Position numbers and translations under genes: made by a program. The notes under the pieces are model-generated. The model ran no database searches. It was not told the DNA's origin and was given only the letters and a program-made list of their open reading frames with translations. DNA of 64,000 bases. It comes from Geosiphon pyriformis (Eukaryota > Glomeromycota > Glomeromycetes > Archaeosporales > Geosiphonaceae). The stretch lies in contig JAAOMT010000697.1 in NCBI GenBank assembly GCA_016748015.1, positions 1,168,683 to 1,232,682 of the forward strand. The letters run 5' to 3'. Of this stretch, positions 46,385 to 59,133 are shown piece after piece; within the stretch, counting starts at the first letter, position 1, and the number at the start of each line of letters is the position of its first letter.

Positions 46385-49300
46385 CTTTTTTTTTTATTCC
46401 AAATTTTCAAAAGAGTCAAATTTTTGAAAAAAGATTTTTTCTGTTTTTTTGTTATATATTTCATTATTTTTCAAAAAATAAATTTGTTATTAAACTAACT
46501 ATTATTATAAGTAGTTTTATTGCTAAAAAAAACCAATTAGAATTATAATATTGAAATCTATTAATAAGAGCTTGGCTTAAAAACAGAAAATGTTTTTAGA
46601 TAATATTAAACATTTTAATAATAAAACTAATATAAATTTTGATAGAACTAAGTAAATAATTAAACAATCTACTGAAATAAATACAAATAAAAAGGTATTA
46701 ATGGTTTTTTTACGAATATTAAGAGTGGTTTTAGAACTAGTAATAAAAATAAAAATCATTTTAATTCAAAATAAACACTTTAAAAGCCAAAAAATTTAAT
46801 ATTTGTGAAATAATTAAGTCTTCTATTAGTATTTTGGAATACACCTTGAATAATAATGAAGTTATGCTCTTTTCTCATCTTTTAGTGTTCTTAGATAAAA
46901 AGTAAATCAACTTTAAAATTATTAAAACTTAGGTAGAAGTAGCTATTAAGAAATTATTTATTTTGAACATTAATCTTTTAACAGTAAAAAACAAATTAAC
47001 AATAATAAAAATTCAAGTAATCAAAAAATTATTCTTATTAGTCAATAATTTTAAAGGAGTTATTACTTCTTTAAAATTTGAAAAAATAATTAAATTTACA
47101 TTTATATTAGAGAAAAGCATAAAAAAAACCATATTATTAGCCAAAAAAAAACATTATAATAAATAATAATATTAAAAAACAAAAATTCTGTTCAGATTAA
47201 ACTGTATTAATCAAAAAATTCTTATAAATATACCAAAAAAATGATTGTTATTAGAGTAATTAAATATAATTAAATAGTATTAATCTAGTTATAGTTAATT
47301 AAACTATAATAAAAAGCTATAATAAAATTTGCCAAATTAATTTAAGTCAATTAACTAATATTAAGATAAATATTTTTATTTAGAAAAAATTTAACATATA
47401 TAGCCAAAACTATAGAAAATCACAATATTTAAATATTAAAAAATTAATTTAAGGTGCTTTTGTTTATTTTAATTATAAAAATAGCTGCTTATAATTTAAA
47501 TACTTTATTAAAAAAACTGGTAGAAAAACATATATAATTAATTATTTATTTATTTAAAACTGGCAATAGAATTTATTATGCTGTAATTGGTTTTGGATTA
47601 AAAAAAATTTTGAATCAATTTTTTACATAAAGCCAATTTTTAGTAATATAAAACTTTTTTGGACTAGGCTAAATATAATTTATTGTAAAAAATATGAATA
47701 TTTTAAATATTTTGTTCTAAATTATAATATACTAAGTGTATCTATTTTTTATTTTTAAAAATATATAAGAATTTTGCTTCAAAAACAAATTGTTTTTAGT
47801 TGGCCAAGTTATATGCTAACAAAAATTTTTTATTTTACATTCTGCTGTTTTTGATGACAAATTATAGGTCCAGATGATTTTATTAGCTTCTGTTTTTAAT
47901 AATGCTTGCTTTAATTTTGGTTTTGGTTTGTCTTTTTTTGGTATTTTATATTTTGATAGAATTTTTTTTACTCTATAAAATAGTTTGTTTATTGATATTT
48001 TTTTGGTTTCTTTAGAACATTTTTTGAAACTTTTGGCTAATTAAGTGTTTAGTATTGTATAAAGACTAAGTAATACAAATTTGGTGCTTTTAGTTTCTTC
48101 TTTTTAATTTTTTTTATCTGTTTTTGTGTTTTTAAATTCAAGTTTAAATTTGGATATTGTTTTAAATAACTTGTAAATATAATTTTTTTTAGTAACAATA
48201 ACAAAGAAAATTCAAATTTTAATTATTAAAGTAGACAGCTTAGAATTGAAGATAATTGCTTTTGAAATTTTTGTTATTTCAGTTTTAATAAGATTAAATT
48301 AATTATATTCTGGTTTAAATTTTCTAATATATTTTTTATTTTAATAATTAATTATGTTTGAAAGTTTGTAATATATAATATTAAAAAAATAAATAATTTG
48401 GCTAAACAAAAAAATGTTATTAGATAGCATAGAAATTTCAGCAATTTGGTTTTTAAACTTATTAAGACAAAACTAAAAAAATAAATTAAGTTTTGAATTA
48501 TAAACAGATTTTCAGGTGTAAAAGTTTTTATTTCTGATTTAGATACTGGTTATTTGGGTTTAAAAATAACAATAGTAATAAATAATATTTTTGTTCAGTA
48601 TGTGTGCAAAGTTTTTAAAATCTCTAGTTATTTTTTTTCAATTTATTTGTTGTTTAACAATAAACTTTTGGTAATAATACTAAGTTTGTATGCTAATATT
48701 TTTATTAGTATATATTTTGATTAGGTCTGTAAAGTAAATTTATGTAATATTAAGACAGTTAATTTAAATTTTTATGTAATATTAGGTGGTAATTTTAATA
48801 AAAATATAATAAAGCAAAATATAAATTTGAAGAAATATTTTAATTTAGATTTGTACAATTTTTTTTCAAATAATCTTGTTGTTAAACTTCTGATTTAAAA
48901 TAATTTAAAAAGTATAAAAAAAACTATAAATTATATTTTTATTAATAAATATATTTTGATGGCTGTAATTAATCAAGAAATTAATAGTGTATTTAATTTT
49001 TTTAATATTGACTATATGACTGTTATAATTTCTTTCAACTTAAGTGGTTTTTTAAATAAATGTTTAAATAAAATTTGGAAATATGCTAATAAAAATTGAT
49101 AGAAATTTAAGATTAAAAATATGAATTATGCCAAGTAAATATGCTTTAAAAAAGTTTTTTTTGCTAAGTTTTTAATAGTAATAAATAAGTTTGTAAACAT
49201 AAAAATTCTTAATAATTTGAATATTATATAGAAAATATTGAAAAAAATAATAATAGATTTAACTGATTTAATATTTTTAAACATTGATTTAGCAAGTTTA

Positions 49301-49958
49301 AATGCTTAAAAAACAAACAATCTTTAAAGTTTTTTGGTTTAAAATTGTTAATTGCTAAAATTTTAAAAAAATTAAGCTTAAACAGCAGATTTTAATGTGA
49401 TTATTTCATTAAAAAATAGTCTACTATTGATAATATAAAGTTTTTTAAAGTTAGAAATATGTTTTGAAATAATGCAAAATTAATAAATACTATTAGCTAC
49501 TTGTCAATAATCAAAAAATATAAAAAGTCTAAATATTATAAGTCAAAAATAACCAAAAATATAGCTATTAAAAAATAATTGAGAAACAAATAAAAAGTTT
49601 TAGTTTTAATAAAGGGAATATAATAAGAAGTATTTTAAAATAATATTTTTAAAAAGTAATTCTGAACTATTTGGTATTTAAAAAAAAATTGGTTTTAAAA
49701 CCAAATAAAATAAAACTTAAAGTTAATAAAATTATAATAAGTTAGATAAAAAAGCAAAAAGTATTTGTAGTAGTGTTTAATTTGTAGTTTTATTAGTATA
49801 TATTATTAAGTTATATAAAAAAAAATATTTTTTTGGTATAATAAGTAAGATTTGAATAAAAAAATTGGTTTTAGTTATTAATAATTTGTCTAATAATAAG
49901 GTTATCAGTTTGTTTAAAATATTAAATGAACTTTAAAAACATTATAATAACATAGTAA
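46385..49958 (+). mobile_element. LINE C, left part: heavily AT-decayed relative of LINE B
   Basis: Starts with ATTCCAAATTTTCAAAAGAGTC, which matches the leader of LINE D (ATTCCAAATTCCCAAAAAAAGAGTC, about 58157). ORF1 is aligned from about 46800 (AATAATGAAGTTATGCTCTTTTCTC versus GATAATGAAGTTGTGCTCCTTTCTT in B) to about 48344; TAATA at 48342-48346 stands where B and E have TAATG. ORF2 follows to the point where LINE E is inserted (AATGAACTTTAAAAACATTATAATAAC matches the NELWKHxxD region). Reading frames are broken by many stops. The right part resumes at 56873. Confidence 0.75.
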
Positions 49959-49967
49959 TGAGATGTT
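49959..49967. other. Target-site duplication of LINE E, left copy
   Basis: TGAGATGTT, repeated at 56864-56872 after the poly(A) of LINE E. Confidence 0.85.
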
Positions 49968-50117
49968 CTATTAAGTTTTTTTCTTTTGTTAATCCCTTAG
50001 CCATGATAAAAACAAAGAATAATTTTGAAGTTTTAGCTTTCTTTTTTTCTTTCCCTTCTGTTATTTTAGTTATTTCTTCAAACACATTTAATTTTGTTGT
50101 GATAGAACTGGTGAATA

Positions 50118-52041
50118 TGGTCACTGGTGTTTCTGGCTCTGGTTCAACTGGTTTGAGAACTCATCCAAGCACCAAGAAAAAACATGTGGACAATGTTTAC
50201 TCTTATAGTACATCTTATAAGAAGCTTAAGAAGTCTGTTGCCAGTAGTATTGTTGACATGTCTACTAGACTGTTAAACTTGGCAAATATTGGTGGCAATA
50301 ATGGCAAATCTGTGATGTCCTGGAGAAGTGAAGTGTGCAGTGTCAAGAGTAGTATTAGCAGTTTTTCTGATTTGGAGAATATGAAGAACATAGTTTTGGA
50401 AGAAACAAGTTATGCAAATTCAGACAATTCTATTGGTGATAAGAACATGGATGAAACTACTTTAAAGAAGACTTGAACTTAAACTTATGTGTTGGGCCAT
50501 CTACCAAAAGCTCTTTTGTTTGACAATAAGAGTGATGATGGCAATATTTTAAAGCTTCCTTCTCCTAAGTTTGAAGGTTCCAATCAGTTGCCATTTGTCA
50601 AGTCATGTAGTCTGGATAAGAGGAGTTTCAAGCCAGTAAAATTGTTTGCATTAAATATTGAACTTTTGGCTATTTCAGAAAAATCTGTTAGTAACAAATT
50701 GATTTTAATAAAAAAGTCTTTTATTAAGTTGATAATTTTAAGAGAGTCTCTGCTCCTTCAAAATTTCCAGAAATTATCAGATTATCATTTACTTCGGAAT
50801 TAAGCTTGAATAAGACTAAAAAAATGGTGATCTGTGAAAAAATTTTGGTAAACAATGATGTTAGAAAGCCAAGCAGTTATTCAAATTGGAAAATAGTTGT
50901 TAAGAAGATTCTGGTTGATTTTCCCAAATTGGCTATGGAGTCTGTTTTTTCTAAGTTTGGAAAGATTGTATCAATCAGGATGCAATTGATTGGTCTGTAG
51001 CAGAAAGCATTGGTTAAATATAAATTATCTGAGATAGCTAATTTGGTCATAGTTAGATAGTCTGTTCTTGTGGAAAAGAATTCTGTTTGTGTAGTAAAGA
51101 TAGTTGATGACAAACAAATATGGGTATTAAGAGATTGGCATCAGGCTTTGTTGTATATATTACCAGTTAGAACTACTGCTTATGACTTCTCTGGTCTGTT
51201 GGCTTTGTTTGATAGAAAAACTTGTATTATTGGCTGCAATCTGGTTATATATGTTTGTAATAGAAGTACAGTAATTTGTTTTGATAGTAAGGAGTTAAGA
51301 AATGTTGTTATTAGTTCTTTGCCAATTTTTAAGAGTGTGAATTTGTGCTGGGCTGGTCTTTCTCTGGCCTGTTGTGCCAAGTGTAAACAATTGAGTCATA
51401 TTTCTGATGTGTGCTCATATAATGAGAACTTGGGTGACCATAGGAGAAGATATATCAATTCTCAGGATTGTGTTTGCTTAGCCAACATATATAAAAAGAA
51501 GCAAGCTCCAATTACTCATCTGGTTTTTTTAGTGGTAAAACATGGATACAGATGGCTTTACTTGCTTCTTCCTTTGGAGGTTCTGATCCTCGGTTTTTTG
51601 TCACTGATGTTTCAATTGTGAATAAAGGTGTATCAATTGTCCACAATGACTTATCTATCGACAATTGTTTGGCTTTCTTAAAATATTCTTTGGAGCTTTT
51701 GGCTAATTAAGTATCTAGTATTGTGAGAAAATTAAGCATAGTTGAATTGGTGCCCTTGGCACCTATCTCTCAACCTTCCTTTCCTCCTATTGTTGCCTCT
51801 TTAGGTTTGGTTGTGAGTTTGGATATAGTTGTAGATGTTCTTTATGTGTCTCTTATCTTTTTTCTTGATGGTGTTTAGCACAACTTTGGCTTTGGGTTCA
51901 AGCAGTTTGAAGATTTTAACTGCCAAAGTGAGTGGTCTGAAATTAAAATTGTTGGTCCTTGATGCTTTTGTATGTTTAGTTTTGGTAAAATTAGATTAAT
52001 TATGTACTGGTTTGGGTTTTTTGGCTCATCTTCTTTCTTAA
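50118..52041 (+). pseudogene. LINE E ORF1
   Basis: Probable start MVTGVSGSGSTGLRTH at 50118 (an upstream in-frame ATG exists at 49958 but lies outside the element). The frame is open to 50476, continues to about 50720, shifts, and goes on from 50806 to 51621 with a few stops. RNA-recognition-like parts: MESVFSKFGKIVSIRMQLIG (50935-50994) and HQALLYILPVRTTAYDF. Zinc knuckle CCAKCKQLSHISDVC (51370-51414) keeps its cysteines but has Ser for the usual Gly. Near 51520 another frameshift occurs; the C-terminal part ends GLGFLAHLLS with TAA at 52039-52041. Confidence 0.82.
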
Positions 52042-55000
52042 TGAGTGATTTGATTTGGAAATTTGCTACATGTAATGTTTGGAGTATTAATGTCTCTATC
52101 AAGCAGGAGAATGTTGTTTGCTGGCATATGAATTTGGGTAGTATGATATCTTTTGTGATGGAAACCAAGTTGAGATCCAGTATTAAACCATAAATTGCTA
52201 ATAAGTTTAAGAAGATATGAATTTTTTGTCTGATTTAGATAAAGGTTTTCTTGGTGTGTGTGTGGTCATGATCATGAACAATTCTTTGACATGTCATGTC
52301 TTTAAGGTAAAAGAAGTTTCTGATTGGGTTATCTTGATATAATTGCTGTTTAAGGACAAGCTCTCAATTATGGTTCTGGGTTTGTATGCTGGTGCTTCAT
52401 CTAAAGCTAAGTTTGGGCAGACTTCAAAGGTGAACTCTCTCATTGCAAAGACTGTTAACACCAGTACTTTTGTAGTTTTGGGGGGTGATTTCAATGAAAA
52501 CAGATCTGAAAAGAGTGCAAGTATTAAGTTCTGTTTAGATTTGGGATTAGTCAATTTGTTTTCTGGCTACTACTTGGCTAAGGCTTCTATGTGGAGCAAC
52601 TCAAAAGAAGTTGAGAAAACTATTGATTTCATTTTTGTCAGTGGGAGTTTGTTTTCAGCTGTTGCTAATCATAAGATTGGCTTTGTTTCTGACTTTTTTG
52701 ACACTGATCATAAGGCTGTTATGGTGTCTGTTAACTTGGGTGGACTTCTGGATATTTGTCTAAACAGTTTGTGCAAGCAGGCCAACAAGGACCAGTAGAA
52801 GTTTGGGATTAAAGATACAGATGGTGCCAAGTGGACAAAGTTCAGAGAGTGTTCTTTAGTTAGATTGGCAGAAGTAGGGGGTGAGTTTTTGGTGGTGAAA
52901 ATCTGTGGTAATTTGGATGTAATGTGGAAGTTGTTGGAAGAGATAATGGTAAGAGCAGCTGATAAGGTGTTCTTTAGACATTGGTTTAGTGTATTTCAGT
53001 GCTCACACAATAAACAATCCTCAAAGTTTTTTGGGTTGGAATTGCTGATTGCCAAAATTATTAAGAAGCTGGAATCTGATAACATGCTTGAATTCAGACA
53101 TCTTGCTAAGAAGTGGTTAACTTTGGACTACAATGAGGCTTGTGGGGTTTTGGACATAGTTCAAAGAAATAAAAAATTAATAGATGTTTTTAAACAACTG
53201 TCAATGGTTCGAAAAAAATACAGAAAATCTAAGCTTTATGAGTTAAAGTTGGCTGAAGAAGCATTTATTAGGAAGGCTATTGAGAAACGCATAGAAAGCT
53301 TTTGTTTAAATAAAGATAGCATGATAAAGAGTATTTTGAATAAGCTTTTTTGTAAAGTGGTTTTGGATCATTTGGTAGTGGATAATGAGTTAGTCTTAGA
53401 CCCTAAAGAGGTGTTGTTTAGTGTTGATAAGATTATAGAAAGTTGGACTAGGAAGTGAATGGTGTCTTTAGTAATGTCTAACCATTGGACTTATCAATAT
53501 GCATCATTGAATTATGTTAATAATGATGCTTTTTTTGGTATAATGGAGAAGATTAGCATGAAAGAGTTGCAATTGGCTGTCAGCAGTCTGCCTAATAACA
53601 AGACAGCTGGTTTATCTGACATTACTAATGAACTTTGGAAACATAGTAGAGATAAGGTGTTGAAATGTCTCTTGGAATTGCTAAATTTTTGTTTGTTTTT
53701 TAAGGGTGTTCTTGTTTTGTAAAAGAGGGCTTGAGTCTCAATGATTCCAAAATCTTATGATTGGAATGGAGTTTTGACAAACACTTGATCTATTGCTCTG
53801 TTGGAAACAGCAAGAAAAATTTTTTTCAAGATTTTTTCTGATCAGATTTCATCTGTGTACAGTAAGTTTGGTGTCCTCCAAAGTGACAACTTTTTGGTTT
53901 TAAAGGGTACATTCACTCAATTTCCTGTGTTTACTGTTGGGTCAGTGGTCAAAGATGCTTTGGAAAAGAAAAAAAAACTTTGGTTAGTCTTACAAGCTAT
54001 GTGCAAAGCATATAATTTGGTTGGTTGGTACCACTTAAGAGCCAGCTTGTGTTAGATCAAAATGTGTGACAGGTTTATTAGTTTTTTTGGCAGTATACAT
54101 GAGGACAAGATCAACAGGATAATGACTAATTTTGGCTTGTCAGATGACTATAGAGTACATGATGGGTTAGATCAGGGTGAAATCTTTTCACCTTTTCTGT
54201 AGAAAATCTTTTACAATTTGCTCTTGTGTGAGATTAAGAGACATAAGCAATTGTGTGAGTATTGGATCAATACCAAGTTTTTCTCAAAAATGGATAGGAT
54301 TGAAAATGGTAGTGAAATGACTTTTTATTTCACAGCTGATGGGTTTGTTGATAACATGATTTGGGTTGAGAACTATCAGACTGCTATTCAGTATGCTCTG
54401 AACATTGCCAATGAATTCTTTAATATCAATAATATTTCTATTAACAATGAAAAAACAGTAGTCATTCTTATCAATCAGGGTGTTAAGGTTGCTTTTTTAA
54501 GTATTAGTGGACAGCCAATTTCAATTGTCAGGAAAGGCAAAGTACATTATTATCTGGGTATTTTTTTGTCTACCAAAGAGCTGTCCAAGCCAAGTATTAC
54601 AAAAGCCCATTTTGATGTTAGGTTTTTTGTTAATGTTGTTCTTAAAAAGGCTATTACAGATAAACAATTTTCTTATTTGGTGTTAGCTGTCTTGCAGTCT
54701 ATTATCAATTATCAGACTCAGTTCAGTTTTGTTTCATCAAATGTGTATTACAAATGAGATGTTGTAATTAGGTAAGATTTCAGGCTTAAGGCTTGTCTGT
54801 CCTGTGATTTTTCTGATGTGGCTTTGCATTATCTCTTCTTATATAACTTGAAGTCTTTCAAGCAAGTACAATCAAAAAGAAAGATAGCTTCTTTGGTTCC
54901 CTTTTCTAATGTCTTGGGCATTCTTGGGCAGTTGTTTAGTCATAGATTTTTGGACTTGCAAGTTTTAAAGTAGGCTCTCTTGAACTCTTTGCAATTTCCT

Positions 55001-56725
55001 GTCAAATTATGTATTAGATCAGTGAACAATTTTTTGGCTGGTGTGGTGAAAATTTTTTTGAACAATAAGCTTTCTTTGGTTAATGGTCTTCTCAATGCTT
55101 TTCATAGTTCTGATCATTTTTCAATATCACTGATTCTCAAGAAAACTTTGTATTTTGATTTTGTTTGTTCTCTAAAACACTTCAGGATTGTTTTTGGTGA
55201 TCAACTTCTTAATAAGAAAGATGGTGTGTTGAATTGAAAGACATTTTAACATTAGAAGAAATTGGATCCAAGGGGCTTTGTTCTTCATTGGTTTAGAGTT
55301 GCATCTGAGTTTTTAATAGGTCAAAGTTTTTTTTTGTCTGGCTGTGCTGTCTTAAATCGGTCATGTGACTTGAATATTCTGCAGTCTGACATGATGTCTT
55401 CTATAAAAGATGGTTTGCATAAGGTCTGGTTATTTTGATGTGTATATGAATAATTCATTGAAGAATATTGGCTTTGCTAAAGTTGCCAGTTATGCAACTA
55501 CATACTTTCTGGTTCTGGATCAGAGTATTGGCATTGTATTTCATGGTCTTTATTTTCTATTATGGCTGAGTTGCAGACTATTGCTTTGTCTTTGGAGTGT
55601 GTTCTGTCTTCTAGTACTGTGAGAGTTTACCTTGACAGCCAAGCTGCTATTGATACATGTTTGTCAGAGTTGGCATTTGCTGCTTTTGATTTTTGTAAAC
55701 AATGTTGGATTGAGAGGCATCACATTTTTAATCTAATTAGGGATAAAGATTTTAGTGTAAACTGGGTTAAGATTAAGGGTTATTTTGGAATTTCTGGTAA
55801 TAAGAAGGCTGATTTTGCAGCTGAAGTGGCTGTGCAATCTCTGTTTTTGTTGTAGGCAGAAGTGTTGGAACATTTTTTGGTAGCTAATAACATGGCTGTG
55901 TTCGGCAATGCTTGTTATTTTGTCAGAAATATATTTTGGTCTATCTGTTGTGCTTACTGGGAGGCTGGTCCTGGCCACAGTGTAATTCCAAAAGTGTTGA
56001 TTGGATGTATGGACTGGGTTGCCACCACAAAGATATGACATCCTAATTTTTACATGCTTACTGGGTTTACCAGCCAGGAATCTTCTAAGTTGCGTACATA
56101 TTTGATAAAAACTGTACACAGGCAACTTCCAATTACAGTTAGAAAAAGAATGTATGATAAGAGTTATTCTGGTGTGTTGTGTCTGTTGTGTAATGATGTG
56201 GAGTTTTCAGATTATGCTTTCACTTATGCTTGAGATGCCGAGATTCATAATGAGATTCTGGCTAAAGCTTCTGTATATTAGACTGCTTTGGCTGGTGCTT
56301 ACAATTTGTTTGCTTCTGCTGTTTTGTAGGTTCGTTTTTAATGCTTTTCAGATACTGGCTTGTATGCAATAGTGTGCAAAGAATTTGTGCTGAAGGAGTA
56401 ATATAAAGAGGCTTTTAGTGTTTTTAAGAATAGAAAGAAGACTGCTGTTAGAATTGTTGGATATGTGAAATTTATTACAGAATTGCATTGGGCTAAGATA
56501 TGGTTGAGAAGGTCTGTACACAGAGTAAAAATAGAGAAGACTGGTTTGGCTCATAATAATGGTGTGGTTTTTGGGCTGTCTTGTGATACATCTCTGATGT
56601 TGTCTAATAGTATAATTAGGTTGCTTGGTATAGTTGAATCTTTTACTATTAGTTTTGGTTCTCATAAAATTAGTCACTTTTTTTCTGGTTTAGGTGGTTG
56701 TATACAGGTTTGTATAGATGTGTAG
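52041..56725 (+). pseudogene. LINE E ORF2: endonuclease, reverse transcriptase, RNase H, zinc motif
   Basis: ATG at 52041 overlaps the ORF1 stop (TAATG). First block: LIWKFATCNVWSIN and METKLRSS (endonuclease). After frameshifts near 52200 mostly one frame is readable to TAG at 56723. Endonuclease continues with LGGDFNENRSEKS (about 52480), WSNSKEVEKTIDFIFVS and FFDTDHKAVMVSV. Reverse transcriptase: SYDWNGVLTNT, IALLETARKIFFKI, GLDQGEIFSPFL, and DGFVDNMIWV (about 54338-54367) with FVDN for FVDD; NNEKTVVILINQG follows. RNase H: DVYMNNSLKNIG, VYLDSQAAIDTC, VKIKGYFGISGNKKADF. Terminal LCLLCNDVEFSDYAFTY has lost the last Cys. Confidence 0.88.
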
Positions 56726-56863
56726 TGTTGCCTTGTCTGGTCTGAATGGCTAGCCATATATAGTAAATATGTAAGTTGCATTTACTTTGGATCACTTAGT
56801 TTGGCTTTATGTACTAGATAGTGGTTGGGCTTTACTTGTAAAATGTGGTAATAAAAAAAAATT
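56726..56863 (+). other. LINE E 3' UTR and poly(A)
   Basis: Related to the LINE B 3' UTR: a GGCTAGCCATATATAGTAAATATG segment near the start and GGTAATAAAAAAAA at the end. The first half again resembles a D-arm/anticodon-arm layout. Confidence 0.5.
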
Positions 56864-56872
56864 TGAGATGTT
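56864..56872. other. Target-site duplication of LINE E, right copy
   Basis: TGAGATGTT, equal to 49959-49967. Confidence 0.85.
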
Positions 56873-58127
56873 TTTTGAATTTATTAAACTTTTATTTAAC
56901 TTTTGGCAATATTTTAGTTTTTTGAAAAAAAGTATAAGTTTTAATGTTTTCAAGCTTTATGATTGATATAGTATTCTTATAAATATATAGTTTATTGTAT
57001 TTATTAATATAACTAAAAAAATTTTGGTAAAAATTTTTTTGAATTGTATTTTTTTGTTTATAATAAATATAATGTTTTTTAAATACCAATTTCTTGGTTT
57101 TGAAAAGTACTTTGACCCAATCTTCTGTGTTTATTATTGGTTTGATAGTAAAAAATGCTTTAAAAAAAAGCCAAAAATTTTAATAAGTTTTACAGAATAT
57201 CTGTAAAACATATAATTTAGTTAATTAATATTATTTGAAAACTAGTTTAAAATATATTAAGATATATAATAAGTTTATTAAGTTTTTTAAAAATATATAT
57301 ATAAACAAAATCAACAAAATAATAATTAATTTTGGTCTTTTAGATAATCACAAAGTATAAAATAATTTTAACCAAAATAAAATATTTTCTTTGTTTTTTT
57401 AGAAGATTTTTTATAATCTATTATTATATAAAATAAAGAAACAAAAATATTTATGTAAATATAAAATTAACACTAATTTTGTAGCAAAAATAAGTAAAGT
57501 AGAAATTAATAAAAAAATCTTTTTTTTTTGCAATTAGTGTTTTTATTGATAATACAATTTAGATAAAAAACAATCAGGCTTTAACACAGTATATTTTAAA
57601 TATTATTAGTAAGTTTTTTAAGATTAATAATATTTCTATTAATAATAACAAGACAATAGTAATTTTTATTAATTAAAAAATTGTAAATATTTTTTTGTAT
57701 ATTAGTGATTAGCTTATTTTTATTGTCAAGTATAGTAAATCTTATAGGTACTTGGAATTTTTTGGTCAACAGAAAATATGTCTAAATCAAGTTTTGTTAA
57801 GGCATATTTAGATGTTAAATTTTTTTTGAATTTGGTTTTTAAAAAAATATTGTTAAATAAACAGTTTTTTTATTTGGTCTTAGCAATTTTTTAACTTAAA
57901 ATAAATTATTAAACACAATTTAATTTTATATTTAAAAGTATATGTTAAAAATAAAATATTATGATTAGAAAAAAATTTAGATTTAAAACCAATTTGCTTA
58001 AAAATTTTTTTAATCAAACTTTATACTATTTATTTCTGTATAAATTAAAATTTTTTAAACAGATACAAGCAGAAAACAAAATAACTTTAATAGTTTGGTT
58101 TTTTAATACAACTGGAATTCAAATTAA
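56873..58127 (+). mobile_element. LINE C, right part (ORF2 reverse transcriptase region)
   Basis: Continues LINE C ORF2: FLNLLNFYLTFGNILVF-like residues, KYQFLGFEKYFDPIFCVYYW (about 57080-57140, matching FSVLKGTxTQxPVF of the family), then a decayed catalytic box near 57540 (ATTGATAATACAATTTAG for FVDDTIW), KLKFFKQIQAENKITLIVW (about 58048-58104). It stops matching the family after about 58127, well before the end of ORF2. Extremely A/T-shifted. Confidence 0.7.
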
Positions 58128-58217
58128 TATAAAATTTTTTTTTTCTCCTCTATTCCAAATTCCCAAAAAAAGAGTCAAAAAGTTTTTTTTAAAAGAAGTT
58201 TTAAATTATTCAGTATG

Positions 58218-59131
58218 ATAAATCAAAACCATTTTTGCTTGATTACAAGGCCACTGTTGGCTCTAGTATTGCTGCTATGAAAAAGACTATTAAAAATTCT
58301 GGTTTAATTACTGGCTTTAAAACTGTTGTGTTAAGAAAAAAAAAAAAAAGGAGCTTTGGTTGATGATGTTAACAACAGAAAAATTTTTGTTAAAGAAATG
58401 AGTAGTCACTTATAAAGTTCTAAGGCTGGTAATACCACTGAGTCTAATAGTGTTGACATGGAGAAAAAATATTTGGTTGAAGAAACCAGTTTTGATTATA
58501 GTAAGAGTGGTATCTTTGTTGAAAGTAATTCTGATCAAACACTTAAAGACTTACAGATATGAACTAAGAAAACATTGGAAAAGCCATTAAAAAAAATTGA
58601 TTTTTTGAGCAATAATAATGATAACAATGTTTTGTTAGATGCTTTTTTAATACTTTTTCTCTCTCTTAAGATCTTGGTCAATGTTTCTGTTAGAAAATTT
58701 TTTACTTTGAATATTGGACTGAATAAAATTGTTAGAAAATCTTTTCAAAAAAAGCTTGCAGTAATCAGAAGATTGTTTTTAAAAGTCAATAGTTTTGAAG
58801 AGGCCTCTATTCTCTCAAAATTTGCTGGAATTATTAGAATAATGTTTATTTTTGAATCAAGCTTGGCTCAAGCTTCTGATATGACAAAAATGACAAAGAT
58901 CTTGGTAAATATTAATCTCAAAAAATCTGTTGAACATTCAGATTGGGCTGTAATAGTAAAAAAAATTCCAATTGGAACATTAACTGAGACTGTACATGCT
59001 GTACTATCTGAGTTTAGAGTAATTAAGTCGATCAAAATGCAATTGGTAAGACTCTGGCAGAAGGCTGTAATTAAGTTTGAGCAATTAAATCAGACTGATT
59101 TGGTCACAGCAAATTGGTTTATCCTAATTGG
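58218..59131 (+). pseudogene. LINE D ORF1, first part
   Basis: Readable from about 58218: VDMEKKYLVEETSFDYSKSG (58455-58514), stop, then an open run from 58575: FFTLNIGLNKIVRKSFQKKL, SILSKFAGIIRIMFIFESSL, AVIVKKIPIGTLTETVHAVL, KSIKMQLVRLWQKAVIKFEQ and WFILIG, where R1 is inserted. The RNA-recognition-like segment corresponds to the one in LINE B and E. Confidence 0.75.
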
Positions 59132-59133
59132 TA

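Larger units (their letters stand above)
49968..56863 (+). mobile_element. LINE E, full-length non-LTR retrotransposon nested in LINE C
   Basis: About 6.9 kb with a 150-bp leader, ORF1, ORF2, 3' UTR and a tail GTAATAAAAAAAAATTT, flanked by a 9-bp duplication. Joining the flanks without the element restores LINE C coding order (…KHYNNxVM|RCFLNLLNL…). It is one of the least decayed copies of this family in the window but still has stops and frameshifts. Confidence 0.92.

Noticed and set aside
55733-56125. 130-codon minus-strand ORF within LINE E
   Set aside because: Antisense shadow of the RNase H end of ORF2; the plus-strand frame carries recognisable motifs.
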